Shown: in pieces, positions 1 through 11,249 of the stretch
Position numbering within the stretch: the stretch's first letter is position 1
How the letters are laid out: every line of letters begins with the position of its first letter
Assembly: GCA_003024785.1 (NCBI GenBank)
Contig: PUQB01000361.1
Location: 97,673 to 161,672, forward strand
Direction: 5' to 3'
DNA from: Selaginella tamariscina
Lineage: Eukaryota; Streptophyta; Lycopodiopsida; Selaginellales; Selaginellaceae
DNA: 64,000 nt
The notes under the pieces: generated by a model
The model's database searches: none
Told to the model about the DNA's origin: nothing
What the model saw: the letters and a program-made list of their open reading frames with translations, nothing else
Translations under genes and position numbers: made by a program

Positions 1-367
1 ATACATGATGCAGGATAACGAATACAGGATACAGGATACAGGATATGTCTATAGGATATACCTACAGGATATGCCTATAGGATATGTTACATGATATACC
101 TACAAGATAAGGTTCACCATTTTTAGCTCATGACTAGATTAGACTCATGACCAGATTAGCTCTTGGAGTTGTGAGCATAAAAGCTCCGACCTAATTGTTG
201 TACAATCAGTTACTATTAACACCAATCTTTCTACGATTAATCTTGTCTTGTTCTTGTCTCTCCTTGCTTCATATTCTCTCTTTGTCTTGTTCCTAATTCT
301 TGTCCTGCTCCTAATCCTTGTCTTGCTCTTGAGTCAAGCTTCTTTGTTCTTGGATCGTGGCCTGACA
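1..367 (+). mobile_element. Chromovirus LTR, 5' end cut by the window edge
   Basis: This matches the LTR of the chromovirus described at 9129-15295. It has the CAGGATA-rich left part, the TATA-like GCATAAAAGC segment near 177, the CAGTTACTAT site and the TCTTGTCC-rich right part, and it ends in CTGACA at 367. The sequence after 367 is not chromovirus internal sequence and lacks its primer site, so this is probably a solo LTR or the 3' LTR of an element lying to the left. The left end is outside the window, so a target duplication cannot be tested. Confidence 0.85.
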
Positions 368-419
368 TACACATATATCACTCAAGCAAGTCGTCTTAAT
401 GGTATGTATGGGAAGGATT

Positions 420-1560
420 TATAAATGATGGCAGTAAGTAAGCAAGATCTAATTGTTTTGAGACTATGGCATCATCAATTGGACATGCTAGTGAGGATCA
501 TATTCTTCAATTGGTTAAATTTGCTGAAAGATTTGAGGTACCTTATGGAGGTAGCCCTGGTGTGTGTGATGGTTGTGTGTTGGGTAAGATGATGCATTTT
601 CCTCTGCTAAGTAATCCATGAGAACGAACTAATGAGATTCTCAATTTAATGTACAACCATCTAGTACGTTGTCAACATCTTGAGCTAAGTATTTTTTGTT
701 GATGATTTTAATCATTGACTTATGTTAGCTTTTTCAAAGAGAAAAGCCAAGCATTTGACATGTTTCAAGTTTGATATAAGGAGGTTGAAAATGTATTTGT
801 ACATGGAGGTGAGTTCATTAATAATGAGCTTATTGCATATCTTGAATAGCATGTGTGTAATGTCAATATGTTGTTCCACATGAACATGGACAAAATGGGA
901 TTATTGAGAGAAAAGTTTGAGCTATTTTTGAAGTCGCAAGGAGCATGCTTAAAGACAAGAGGCTATATCCAAAATTTTGGGCAGAGGCTATGAACATTGT
1001 TACATGTCTTTAGAATGTTTTGCCTAGCAAAGCTATTCCAGGTATCACATTCATAGTAAATTGGCATATTGTGCTTGGTCATTCAACACTCAAAAAATTC
1101 TAGTATATAGAAAGAAAGTGTTATCCCCACATATTGCGAGGAGTTTTCTGCTACTCACCTAGAATGGATTATTCATAATCATAACTATGCTACAATGACA
1201 CAAGGTACTTTTAATTTGCAAACATTAACATTTCAAGCTCTTGGTTTGGTGTATTTAGCACCAAGACATGAACATATTTTAAGGGTGTTATACATAAATC
1301 TCAAGTTATGGACATTCCTAATTCTTTGAATGTGCCACCTGATCCTATCCTATTGCACATATTCCAGCTCTTACATCTCTCAAGCTTATGCATGAACCAT
1401 TGGAGAAAGATCATGAGCTTCAAATGGAACTAGAGCCTGCTCTTAACAATAATGATACTCTTCCTATTCCTTTATGTAAGTCTTGCCACCCATAAACACC
1501 ATCATTAAAGGCTTTGGAAAACATTATTGCACATTTAGTTGTATTTGAAGGGGAGTGACA
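420..1560 (+). pseudogene. Ty1/copia pol relic (GAG-pre-integrase and integrase)
   Basis: An old, much broken Ty1/copia fragment on the plus strand. Translation in changing frames gives the GAG-pre-integrase signature (LWHHQLGHAS near 465-495, then a C-D-G-C-V-L-G-K cysteine pair near 570-590). Integrase-core similarity follows (GGEFINNELIAYLE near 805-845, then the segment ending in FWAEAMN near 975-995). No LTR can be assigned to it. The many interruptions make it a fossil, clearly older than the chromovirus next to it. Confidence 0.7.
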
Positions 1561-3410
1561 CTTGTTAATTCATCATGGCTGGCACCAAACTATTAGGTCA
1601 AAACAACTGGAACAATCAAGGAATTATAATGCCAGTATTGCGCTGTGGAGCCGCTATTTGTGAATCCTTGCCTTGCCGTAATGTACATTGTGATTCTAGA
1701 CGATGTCAATTTCACAACAAGACTCTTTATTCATCGTGGATGACATAATCATTCCACCAAGAGTAATATCTCCTATATAAACAACTAGAAATGTAGTCTA
1801 GAAAATAATGGAGATTCCCCAACCGGTGGTTGTTTGTTAGCGGTAGCAGGCCAAACAATAATTTCTCATATGACACATTGTAGAATCTTTGAGTAGCTTG
1901 TCTAAAATAATCTCCTATGCAGCTTGAACTCTACAACTCTTTTATTTGACCTACATAGAACTCAATTCTTTTGCATATAACACAACTTCTACAAGACACA
2001 AGAATGGATTGCCATGCTAGGAATGAAAGTTCACATTTTTATATGGGTGTTGATGGACTATTGCAATTATATAAGCTTCTTTACTAACAACATATGCAAA
2101 GCATATTCGTTAATGTAGCACCCTAATTAAGGCATTTGCCCTAAAAACCCATTATTTGTTGAAAATCTAGCACTAATGGGCATGCCGTAGTGTTATGCTT
2201 ATAATGAGAATATATATGTATTATATTCCACTGTTATTGTAGCTTTCGAAAATGCCTATGTGCATAGTCTAATACTCTCTATGCAGTTTGTAAATACGCA
2301 TATGCACATACATAAGCATTTCTTATATGATTGTATAAATGAAATCTCTCTCTATATATGGAGAGATTACATTTGCTAATAATTTTTAATAACATTTTTA
2401 AGAAAATAATATATTTAATCATTCAAATATATATAACATTGTTATTATGAATTTAAAAATTATCTTAATTTGTAAATAGTTGAGTTGTTTAAATATATAA
2501 TTAGCGTTTTAAGAATGAAAATTTTTAACATTTTTACTAATGTACATACCCACCTTTGGTGGGCTTGACCAATCTACCCAAGTAAACTTTATTATATATA
2601 AAGTGTTTTAATTTAAAATTTCATTGTAAGTAAATTTTAGATAATCCTTTCATATATCTTTTTGAATTGAGGTCTCTTGAATCATAATTTTAATTATATG
2701 TTTTTATGTGCATATTGAGAGTGCAACATAGCATTTGATGTGAGTGAAGATTGATCTGGCAAATAGATACTAACTATCTCTACAAATTGTTCTTAAGACT
2801 TAGAAATAGTTATTGAAAGTGCTAATTAAATTATGCAGGTAACTCAATCTCACCTTCTTGTATCTTCAATTTGCTAGTCTTCTTGGCTTGTGCATGGCTT
2901 TACAATCTCTCTTGTTGGTTCTTCTTAATTATAGTGCAATTAACTTATCATTTTCTTTAATATTTCTTTTACTTTTTCTAATTTGACTTGTTGTTGCTTT
3001 AGTCTTTGTCTATTGCCATTGGTAATACTTTGTTATTTAAACCACAAGTCTTTCTCTACTCACTCTCGTTCATAGTATCTTCCTTCTTTCTTCATGACAT
3101 GTTTACCTATGTAATATATTAGTATACATATTTTTCACCCAACACACACTTTTTCGTTAATATATAGTGTACAACCATGTACAAAAGTAATTTTTAAACT
3201 AACATAAAAATAGACAAACATTTATAAATTTGTGATTATATTTATTTTTTTATGTATTTTTAATTTTCACCTTTATTACCTAAATAAATATATTTACCTT
3301 ATATTTGTATTCCTAACTCCTATGTTTAGTCTAATATATATAGAATATTAACCATAAAATGTAGCCATGATTTAGGGTGGCCATAGGATGAGACCACGCG
3401 ACATCTAATT
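1561..3410. other. AT-rich intergenic stretch without a recognisable gene
   Basis: No coding region is supported. Bases 1575-1750 can be read as a short stretch starting MAGTKLLGQNNWN, which might be decayed copia gag, but this is weak. From about 2200 the sequence is AT-rich with runs such as repeated ATATAT and no obvious repeat structure. Confidence 0.5.
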
Positions 3411-3414
3411 GATT

Positions 3415-3424
3415 CTATATATAG
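3415..3424 (+). promoter_or_regulatory. TATA box of the F-box gene
   Basis: The sequence CTATATATAG lies 98 bases before the ATG at 3522, a normal distance for a plant promoter with a 5' leader of roughly 70 bases. The adjoining leader (3430-3515) has a decayed match at 27240-27320. Confidence 0.55.
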
Positions 3425-3521
3425 CAAGTTAAAAAACAGAAACTCACTTATTTTTTAGGGTAATCTATCAAAACCAAATCCTAGCTAAATTGAGATTATC
3501 CTACATTTTTTATTTGGTGTT

Positions 3522-4748
3522 ATGGATTCGCACGAAGGATCGGGATTAGGCTATGGACATGACTATGATCCACTTCTTAATTTGAGTATCTCTATATTCG
3601 TAGTAATACTTGCACTTATGGATGTCAAGACCCTAGCTCGAGCAAGGTGTGTATCAAGGGGTTGGCATGATGTGATCTCTGGCAAGGAGTTGTGCAGAGA
3701 GTGGCAGTTGAGAGGACTGAAGGAGATCGACGACATATGTGTTGTTTTAAGGGAAAAGCCCCATAGTGCTACCTGGTTATGGTGTACTAAGCCAACGTCA
3801 TGTTGCAAGTGCTTAAAATCACCAAATGGGTTCTTTATAGAATCTCAAAGTGCATTCGCTGTCGGATCATCTGGTGGGCTTGTTTTTTTGGTGGATGGCG
3901 AGTATGCACAGAGTAAAAGAAAATATGGTACAGGCACTGTTGAAACTTCGTTACTCGTAAAGTCCAAATTGTGGGTTGGAAATCCAATATTAAACCAATG
4001 GAAAGTAGTTGATATACCTATCCAGTTGCGAGATTTGGAGATAGCAAGGTATATAATAGAAGTTGAACAATCCGGTTATAAGGTTTGTATTCAAGATTTA
4101 TACAACACAATTGTGCAGTATGATTCTAGGAGAAACGAATGGATTACTATTCCAAGTTTCACTCAAGCAACTAGCACAAGATACAAGCAAGGTATGGATA
4201 TAAGAAATTGTCTAGTTTTTTACTCTGAGGAAGAAGTTGAAGCATATGATCCAAAGACTAAAAATTGGTCACACATGCCAATAAACACTACATGGAACTC
4301 TCATGGCGTGCTCCAAGTCTTCAAGTATAGGGGAAATAGATTCATTATGACAAAACACATGGCTGAGGATTGGATTGAAGACCATGCATTTTTGCAAGTG
4401 TGGGAGATGGATTGGAAGAATGCACAATGGAGGCACTTGAGCTCTTTTCGATATGAAAAGAAAACAAGTTCAAATGACCTGGATTTCACTACTGATTTCC
4501 ACATACCTATTAATAGATATGGCAAGGATCTGAAGGTTATAGGTTGGTATACTACACATCCCCTCTGCAGATGTATGAATTGGAGGAGTCAATTTGTAGG
4601 GGATCTCATCCTCTTTAAACCTCGACTAAAATATCATGCAGCAAAGATATATGATCTTGCTCAAGACAAATGGATAGAGTGTGACATGCATATGATGGTG
4701 GATATAGCTGAGAGTTATGCTTTTATACCGAGCTTCATTCTTCCTTAG
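3522..4748 (+). CDS. F-box protein, FBA/kelch-like C-terminus
   Basis: Intact 408-residue single-exon protein. A divergent F-box is visible at about residues 19-65 (leucine-rich start, then the V-K-T-L-A-R-A-R-C-V-S-R-G-W helix typical of F-box domains). The remainder has the alternating aromatic/charged pattern of F-box-associated beta-propeller-like regions, with W-V-G-N-P near residue 150. F-box proteins are substrate adaptors of SCF ubiquitin ligases: the F-box binds Skp1 and the C-terminal part selects the target, which cannot be predicted here. The start is chosen because a TATA box lies 98 bases upstream and the F-box begins soon after it. An AATAAA signal lies at 4805-4810, about 60 bases past the stop. 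It is distantly related to the F-box gene at 23237-24406. Exact substrate and subfamily are unknown. Confidence 0.85.
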   Translation: MDSHEGSGLGYGHDYDPLLNLSISIFVVILALMDVKTLARARCVSRGWHDVISGKELCREWQLRGLKEIDDICVVLREKPHSATWLWCTKPTSCCKCLKSPNGFFIESQSAFAVGSSGGLVFLVDGEYAQSKRKYGTGTVETSLLVKSKLWVGNPILNQWKVVDIPIQLRDLEIARYIIEVEQSGYKVCIQDLYNTIVQYDSRRNEWITIPSFTQATSTRYKQGMDIRNCLVFYSEEEVEAYDPKTKNWSHMPINTTWNSHGVLQVFKYRGNRFIMTKHMAEDWIEDHAFLQVWEMDWKNAQWRHLSSFRYEKKTSSNDLDFTTDFHIPINRYGKDLKVIGWYTTHPLCRCMNWRSQFVGDLILFKPRLKYHAAKIYDLAQDKWIECDMHMMVDIAESYAFIPSFILP

Positions 4749-5102
4749 TCTTGGGGATTAAGTAGTTGTACTCTTTACTTGATTTTCATTCTTTCTTGTG
4801 TGCAAATAAAGTGATAGTGGTTTGAACAAGCAATGGTACTATTATAGACCATATTAGTTGGTTAGATTAACTAGTATTGTGTGAGTTACTGAGTTTATAT
4901 AAATACTGTGTTTACATATAGATATCTTCATGTGTGAATAGGTCTTGTGATTTTACATCTCTCTAGTTCACACACAATAGTTAAAGCCAAATGAATCACT
5001 CGAAGGGCTTCACTTGTTTAGTTTCTCATAAACAATATCCTAACATATATATCAATATTAGACAAAGAAGTATTATATTTTATACTTCTATGTTTTAAAC
5101 TT

Positions 5103-5143
5103 GGTTTAGGGTTTAGGGTTTATGTAAACCCTAAACCTAACCC
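5103..5143. repeat. Interstitial telomere motif in inverted arrangement
   Basis: GGTTTAGGGTTTAGGG is followed after a short spacer by AAACCCTAAACCTAACCC, so two plant telomere units (TTTAGGG) face their own reverse complement. This makes a small hairpin-capable palindrome. It stands alone and is not a chromosome end. Confidence 0.75.
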
Positions 5144-5189
5144 ATGCTTAATTATTTAATAATAATTTATTAATTAATGGACTTTTTAA

Positions 5190-5970
5190 CCCTATGAATC
5201 CTTAGCCTCATTGTTATATTTAACCTGGTGAATTTATTCTTTAATTCATAGGTTTACCCAATCACTTTTTAACTTAATTGTTATTCTTAACATGATTAAT
5301 TTATTCTTAATTTAGACTCTTAACTCAATTATTATCTTTAATCTTGTGAGTTTATTATTAAGTTGGACCCTTAACCTAATTATTATTCTTAATTTGACGA
5401 GTTTATTCTTAAGTTGGTTTTAATTATTAACGATTTTAACCTAATTATTACCCAATCTAGTGACTTTATTTTTAACTATTTAATGATTCTTAACTTGATT
5501 GTTATTCTTAACTTAGTGAGTTTATCCCTAAATTGAACTCTTATTTTTAAGTTTTTATGCATGGGTGTAATTATTTAACGACCCTTAACATAATTGTTAT
5601 ACTTAACTTGATGAGTTTTTTCTTATGTTTTTAGGTTTACCTAATTAGTAAGCTAAACCATTTCTTACTCTTAACATAGTGGGTTTATCCTTAAGCTCCT
5701 ATGTTTAGGCTTAACTATTTAACAACTCTTAACCTAGTTATTATTTTTAACCTAGTGAGTTTGTTCCTAAGCTGAACCTTTAACCTCATAGGTTCACACA
5801 TGAATAGACTTAATTATTTAATAACCCTTAACCCTGTTGTTATCCTTAACTTGGTGAATGTATGAACCCTTAACCCAGTTGTTATTCTTAACCTAATGAG
5901 TTTATTTTTAAATTGAATCCTTAATCACAGTTATTATCCTTAACCTGGTGAGTTTATCTCTAATCACCCA
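5190..5970. repeat. Degenerate minisatellite, units of roughly 55-70 bases
   Basis: About a dozen imperfect copies of a unit reading approximately TTAACCTAATTGTTATTCTTAA followed by a GTGAGTTTATTCTTAAGTT-like half. The copies differ in length and sequence, so the array is old. No coding content is seen. The TTAACC phase resembles the telomere-like motif just upstream, but this may be chance. Confidence 0.65.
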
Positions 5971-6539
5971 TGCCATGTATGCCATCCATAATTAAGATAG
6001 TGTCATGTGGATTTAGGATTTAAAGTGACAGTCCGATAGTTTGGTATTTAGGATGATAATTTGATAACTTAAATTACTTTATGTAATAACTTAACTCTCT
6101 TTCTCAAATTATTGTATGTAATAAGTTTAAGTATATGATAATTTAACTCTTTCCCTCTCTCTTTAATAGTCCAATATGTTTAAAAAGTTCTACAACTTAA
6201 ATTAGTGTGTATGTGATAACACATGGAATATTTATTTTTAAGTTATTATGTGTATGTGATAACTTATGGAAGTCTTTATATTTCTTTCATTGTGTCATGT
6301 TAATGTCTGTATGTAATAAATTTTCTCTTAATTCTCTTAAAGTACTATATGTATATGATAACTTAACTCTCTTTCCACTTTCTTTTTCTTTCTTTCCCAA
6401 GTTATTACTGTGTTATTCTGGCTCACTTCATCAATATTGCCACATATCATAGGTGGAAAGCTATGCATTGTCTTCACAAGTTTCCAATGTGTCTTTTACA
6501 TGTTGCTCTTCAATAGTATAATAGTCAACCAATAGGTTA
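5971..6539. other. AT-rich stretch with loose repeats
   Basis: A phrase like TATGTGATAACTTA followed by CTCTTTC runs recurs loosely from about 6050 to 6400. No gene is supported. The short open frame at 6207-6452 has no recognisable features and biased composition. Confidence 0.45.
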
Positions 6540-7830
6540 ACTCACAAATGAGCAATGTTGGTTTAACCTTCAAGTGGAGTTTAAATTAGCTTTTGGAAAA
6601 GCGAAAGATTTTAAGAATGCATTTCAACATCTCCATAGTTTGAAGCAAGCACCAAACGAATTTGTAATGCAATTTGCTATCAAATTTTGACTTTTGATGC
6701 AAGTGATCTTACCATGTCTGAGCATAACAAACTATGGATGTTATGGCCTATGCTTTGATTGAATCTTGTTGGTTATGTTTGGGTGCTGGATCATGTCACT
6801 CTAGAAGAGGCTTTCACTCATGCATAACATTTTGCGGCTCCTAGAGTATAATTACCTATTCTAGAGGCCATCACTCATCCAATCATGTTGGTCTTGTGCC
6901 CATGGAGGTGGAAGCTACTTGTGTTAATGGTGTTGGTCATGGTCAAGGACAAGGATGGTGATAATTATTTTATTGGGCTTGTGGTGTACTTGGTCACACT
7001 TATCAACATTGTTAGTGGTTTCCCAATTGACAGCCATCATACCCAAATTGGTGTTCAGTTCAAAATTGATAGGTGTTGTTGTGGATGTTGCTCCCATGGA
7101 GGCAGGAAACGAGTAGGTGTGTTGGATGCAAAAGCACCCAACACCTTTTACTCATCTCATGGTCCTTCATCTCTTCTTTCTTTTTCACCTCATGCTTTGC
7201 AAACTCCTCGCAAAGGGTTGTCTTCATTTACATTACAAGGTTTCGTACATAGTACCCATATAACTATTCTTACTGATATAGGTTCTAGTATTTCTTTGAT
7301 TTCTACTAATGTGGTTACCTGTTATGCTTTGACGATGATGCAAAGCAAGGAAGCTTTACATGTTTTATATGGCGATGAATGTACTTGAGCTGCTTCATCT
7401 ACACTTGCTCAAGTACCTTTGCAATTTGGGACTTATCCATATGAGTTTTAGCTCTATGTATTCTCACATTAAATTTTTGACATTATCCTTGAGTGTACTT
7501 GGTTGGTTGCAAGTTTCCAATTTGGGCCTTGGCAGTTGATACTTCTAGGTCATTCACCTTTTCCTTTAGATAAAGTCCCTCTCAAGCCGTACAGTTTTGT
7601 CAAGTGCAATCATGCATGAGCCAAATGTTTCAACAATTGTGTCCTTGATGTCGAGGAAATCTGAAGATGTGCATATAGTAACTAAACCAACTTCTTCACA
7701 ACGAGAATTCCAACTACAACAATTATTAAAGAAATATTCAAATCTTTTCTTTACATATATCACCCCTACTTCTAAGGTTTAAACACAACAATGCATTCGA
7801 GCAAGGGATGCTTTACCTTCTAAAGCCGTT
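6540..7830 (+). mobile_element. Ty3-type LTR element relic (gag end, protease)
   Basis: A degraded plus-strand fragment. Bases 6580-6700 read like the Ty3 gag segment preceding the nucleocapsid. Around 7255-7310 a retropepsin-like site appears, with an aspartate-x-glycine-serine-serine core followed by I-S-L-I-S. Bases 7600-7780 read like the linker between protease and reverse transcriptase (R-E-F-Q-L-Q-Q-L-L-K-K-Y-S-N-L-F-F). The relic is broken many times, belongs to a different Ty3 lineage from the chromovirus, and stops where the chromovirus LTR begins at about 7831, probably because that element inserted here. Confidence 0.6.
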
Positions 7831-8130
7831 GTTATCACGACCCAATACAGAATACAGGATATGCCTACAGGATAAGGGACATTATTTTTAGCTCATAACT
7901 AAATTAGCTCGTAGAGTATATTTTTAGCTCATGCCTAGATTAGCTCTTGGAGTTGTGAGCATAAAAGCTCCGACCTAATTGTTCTACAATCAATTACTAT
8001 CAACACCAGTCATTCTATGATCATTCTTGTATTGTTCTTGTCTTACTCTTTGCCTCATGGTCTCGTCTTGTTCCTAATTATTGTCCTGCTCTTGAGTCAA
8101 ACCTTCTTGCTTTTGGATCGTGACTTGACA
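7831..8130 (+). repeat. 5' LTR of the older chromovirus
   Basis: About 300 bases, shorter than the 545-base LTR of the young copy because parts of the CAGGATA and TCCTG arrays are missing. The GCATAAAAGC TATA-like motif is at about 7968-7977, the CAATTACTATCAA site at 7991-8003, and the terminal GACTTGACA at 8122-8130. Confidence 0.8.
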
Positions 8131-8132
8131 AT

Positions 8133-8145
8133 TTGATAATAATTG
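8133..8145 (+). other. Self-complementary primer site of the older chromovirus
   Basis: TTGATAATAATTG begins two bases after the LTR end at 8130. Its reverse complement differs at one base from CAATTACTATCAA at 7991-8003 in the LTR. The same arrangement is exact in the young copy (14736-14748 with 15013-15025). Confidence 0.65.
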
Positions 8146-9123
8146 CTTTCATAGCTCCCCGATTTTTAGTAATTTTTTTTTTCTCCTTAGCTTTTCCCCC
8201 TTGTTTTCCTCCTTCTTTCTTTCACGGATCATGACAGATTTTAAGCAATTTCAACGCGAGCACCAAATGTTGCTTAATGAGCTGGCCACTTTACGCCAAG
8301 TGGTCATAAATCTGCAAGGTTCCACCAATGCGACGCATGCAGCTGTTGATGCATTCTCCAAGGCTGCTGTGCAGGCTCTCTCTCAAGCATCCATGGTTTC
8401 CTCTCCATTGAACTCTTCTTTAGAGCCAAAGATCAGCATGTCAGAGAAGTTTAGTGGCGATCACACCTATTTTCAAGGTTTCCTGAATCAGATCAGGCTT
8501 TTGATTTGCATGTAACCACACTGCTACTCGTCTGATGCACAAAAGGTTAGCCTTTTAGCATCCTTACTAGTTAAATCTCCACGGGCTTGGGTTGCCCCTT
8601 TGCTGGAGCGTGACAACCCATTAATGAAAGACTTTTGAAGGATTCGTGGCTGTCTTTGAAGCATGCTTTAGAGATCCCGATAAGTACCATTTTGCATGCA
8701 CAAAGTTACAAAAGCTCACACAAAGATTCGCTTCCATTTATGTATCCGAATTTCAACAACTTTGCACGAACATTCCATGGGTTTAGACTACATTGATCGA
8801 ACACTTCCATTTTGGGTTGAGGGATGACGTGAAGGACCTTCTCCTTACTTTACCGGATGCCCAAACCTTAGCAGAGATCATGCAACAAGATGTTCGCTAC
8901 AACAACCGTTTGTTCAAGCGTCATCAGAAAAAATCCCGTCAATAGTTCCTGCAAGCCAATCCTATAGCTGTAGCACATGTTCTTATGACACCTTCTGGAG
9001 CAGTTCCTATGAGGTTGACAAATACAAGTGTGGCCCACTTTTAGCTGTTGAGAAGCAACGTCATCGCGGTGAGAACTTATGCTTGTATTGTGGTGAAGCA
9101 GGACACAAGGTGGCAAATGTCCT

Positions 9124-9128
9124 ATTAA
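9124..9128. repeat. Target site duplication ATTAA, left
   Basis: ATTAA immediately flanks the young chromovirus and is repeated at 15296-15300. Five bases is the usual length for Ty3-type integrases. Confidence 0.9.
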
Positions 9129-9670
9129 TGTCAAGCCACGATCCAGGAACCAGGAAGCGAGTAGGATTCCGGGAACAGGAAGGCTTGACTCAGGAACAGG
9201 ACCGAGAGCAGGACAGGAACCAGGAACAGGAACAGGACGGATCCAGGAGCAGGACAGGATCAGGATAGGATCCGGGAACAAGACAGGAACTAGACAGGAT
9301 CCAAGAGCAAGACAGGAGCAGGAGGCAAAGAGTAAGACAAGAACAAGACAAGAGCAAGGAACAAGAATAATCGTAGAATGACTGGTGTTGATAGTAACTG
9401 ATTGTACAACAATTAGGTCGGAGCTTTTATGCTCACAACTCCAAGCTAATCTAGTCATGAGTCTAATCTAGTCATGAGCTAAGAATAGTGTCCCTTATCC
9501 TCTAGGCATATCCTGTAGCATATCCTCTAGGCATATCCTATAGGAATATCCTATAGGTATATCCTGTAGGAATATCCTGCAGGCATATCCTGTAACCCGT
9601 ATCCTGTATCCAAAATCCTGCATCCTGTATCCTGTATCCGGAAACCTGTAACCTGCATCGGGTTGTGACA
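9129..9670 (-). repeat. 3' LTR of the young chromovirus (542 bases)
   Basis: On the minus strand it begins TGTCACAACCCGATGCAGG at 9670 and ends GTGGCTTGACA at 9129, so the TG...CA termini are present. The first half (about 9480-9660) is built of CAGGATA/CAGGATATGCCTA units and the last half (about 9140-9360) of TCCTG-rich units. Confidence 0.92.
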
Positions 9671-9681
9671 GCACCTCCTCC

Positions 9682-11240
9682 CTAAGGACGAGTTCCACGA
9701 GTCTTAGGACCTGGTTTAGCAGGATAATGCCGATGGAAGGCAGCAACTTTGGAAGAAGCATGGAGTAAGTTGCATGCAGGTTCCCAAGTGCGATCGGTAG
9801 GCAAATAACCTTTCCAATCCACCAAGTATTGAAGTTGGCGGCGATGAAGACGAGAATCAAGGATGGCTGCAACTTCGTACTCAGGTTCACCAGCAATGAC
9901 CACAGGAGGGGGAGGAGAAGAAGCACGACCAGGAAGAGAAGAAGGATGATACGGCTCCAGCAAGGAGGTGTGAAACACAGGATGAAGTTTCACCGTGGAT
10001 GGTAACTCGAGTCGGAAAGCTACAGGATTTACCTCCGCCACGATCCTGTAAGGGCCCAATCGTTGAAAATCCAACTTAGAAGAAGGCCTGTTGGTGCGAA
10101 TGTGTCGACGAAGAAGCCACACAAGATCACCAATCTTGTATGCAGGTGCCGGCTGACGGTGAGCATCAGCATGATGCTTGTACCGTTCCTGTGCCTGCTG
10201 AAGATGAACCTGGAGATCATCCTGTACCTGACGAAGATGCTGGAGACGATCCTGTACTGCAGGAGCGGAAGAAGGAGAAGCAAGAGAAGCAAAGTCAAAA
10301 CGTGGATGGTGGCCTGTAAGAGCAAAGAAAGGTGTCTGGCCTGTAGATGCGTGAATGGAGTTGTTGTAGGCAAACTCCGCCATAGGAAGAAGGTCCAACC
10401 AATTATCCTGTTGGTAACTGATGAAGCAACGAAGATATTGCTCCAAGGTCTGGATTGTGCGTTCTGACTGTCCATCAGTTTGCGGGTGATATCTTGAAGA
10501 AAGATCCGCTTTAACTGTAGACTCCGAAGAAGCTCTTGCCAAAACTTGGACATGAATTGTGGACCTCGATCGGAAACAATGCTCTCAGGAAGACCATGAT
10601 GTCGGAACACCTCACGGATCACCAATTCGGCAGTTGTCTGACCTATAGCTGTCTTGTTGCAGGGTAGGAAATGAGCCTGCTTGGTGAAACGGTCAACCAC
10701 CACAAGAACTGCATCGAATCCACGAGAAGGAGGAAGATCTATGAGGAAATCCATAGAAATGGATCTCCAAGGAGTAGAAGGAATAGGAAGAGGACGAAGA
10801 AGACCAGAAGGTGCATGACGAGGCATCTTCGACCTGTTGCAGGTGTCACAACTCCGTACAAACCTTTCCACAAAACCTCGCAACCCAGGCCACCAATAGT
10901 TGCGAGTCACCAACTCAACTGTCTTGGCCACACCAAAATGTCCTGTAGCCGGGGTATCATGACAATCCTGTACCACACGAGTCCTGCAAACACCAACAGG
11001 AACGTACAGGAGACCTTCCCGGTACAGGAGTCCATCCTGTATGGTGAACAGGTTGTAGTCTGGACGGGAACTGGAGGAAGAGGAACTTGCAACGTCAGGA
11101 TGAATGTGTGAGAACACATTCTTTGCCAAGTCGTCTGTACCAACTGCGAACGGACGTCTTGTAGGAGAGTTGAATTTGCTGGAGCCTGATGAACCTGCAG
11201 TGCCGCAAGCCGGAATCGATCAGGACCCAACAACACTTGC
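9682..11240 (-). pseudogene. Chromovirus integrase with C-terminal chromodomain
   Basis: The minus-strand integrase end of pol. The zinc-binding part (H-x-G and C-D-T-C) is at about 10840-10960, and the catalytic core has aspartate in S-M-D-F-L-I-D near 10755 and in S-D-R-G-P-Q-F near 10560. The GPY/F-like segment is at about 10010-10070, followed by a chromodomain at about 9720-9870 (Y-L-V-D-W-K-G-Y, then R-T-W-E-P). In chromoviruses the chromodomain is thought to guide integration to heterochromatin marks such as methylated histone H3K9. The region is not one open frame, so it is scored as broken. Confidence 0.85.
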
Positions 11241-11249
11241 CTTTGACAG

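Noticed and set aside
5103-5143. True telomere
   Set aside because: There are only two units each way and they face each other, with genes on both sides.
6885-7388. Open frame of 167 codons that could be a host gene
   Set aside because: It contains the decayed retropepsin site of a Ty3 relic and flows into pol-like linker sequence.
8868-9458. Long minus-strand frames through LTRs (also at 14886-15083 and 53457-53778), leucine/serine/proline-rich
   Set aside because: They are translations of the TCCTG arrays of the LTR. The composition follows the repeat unit.
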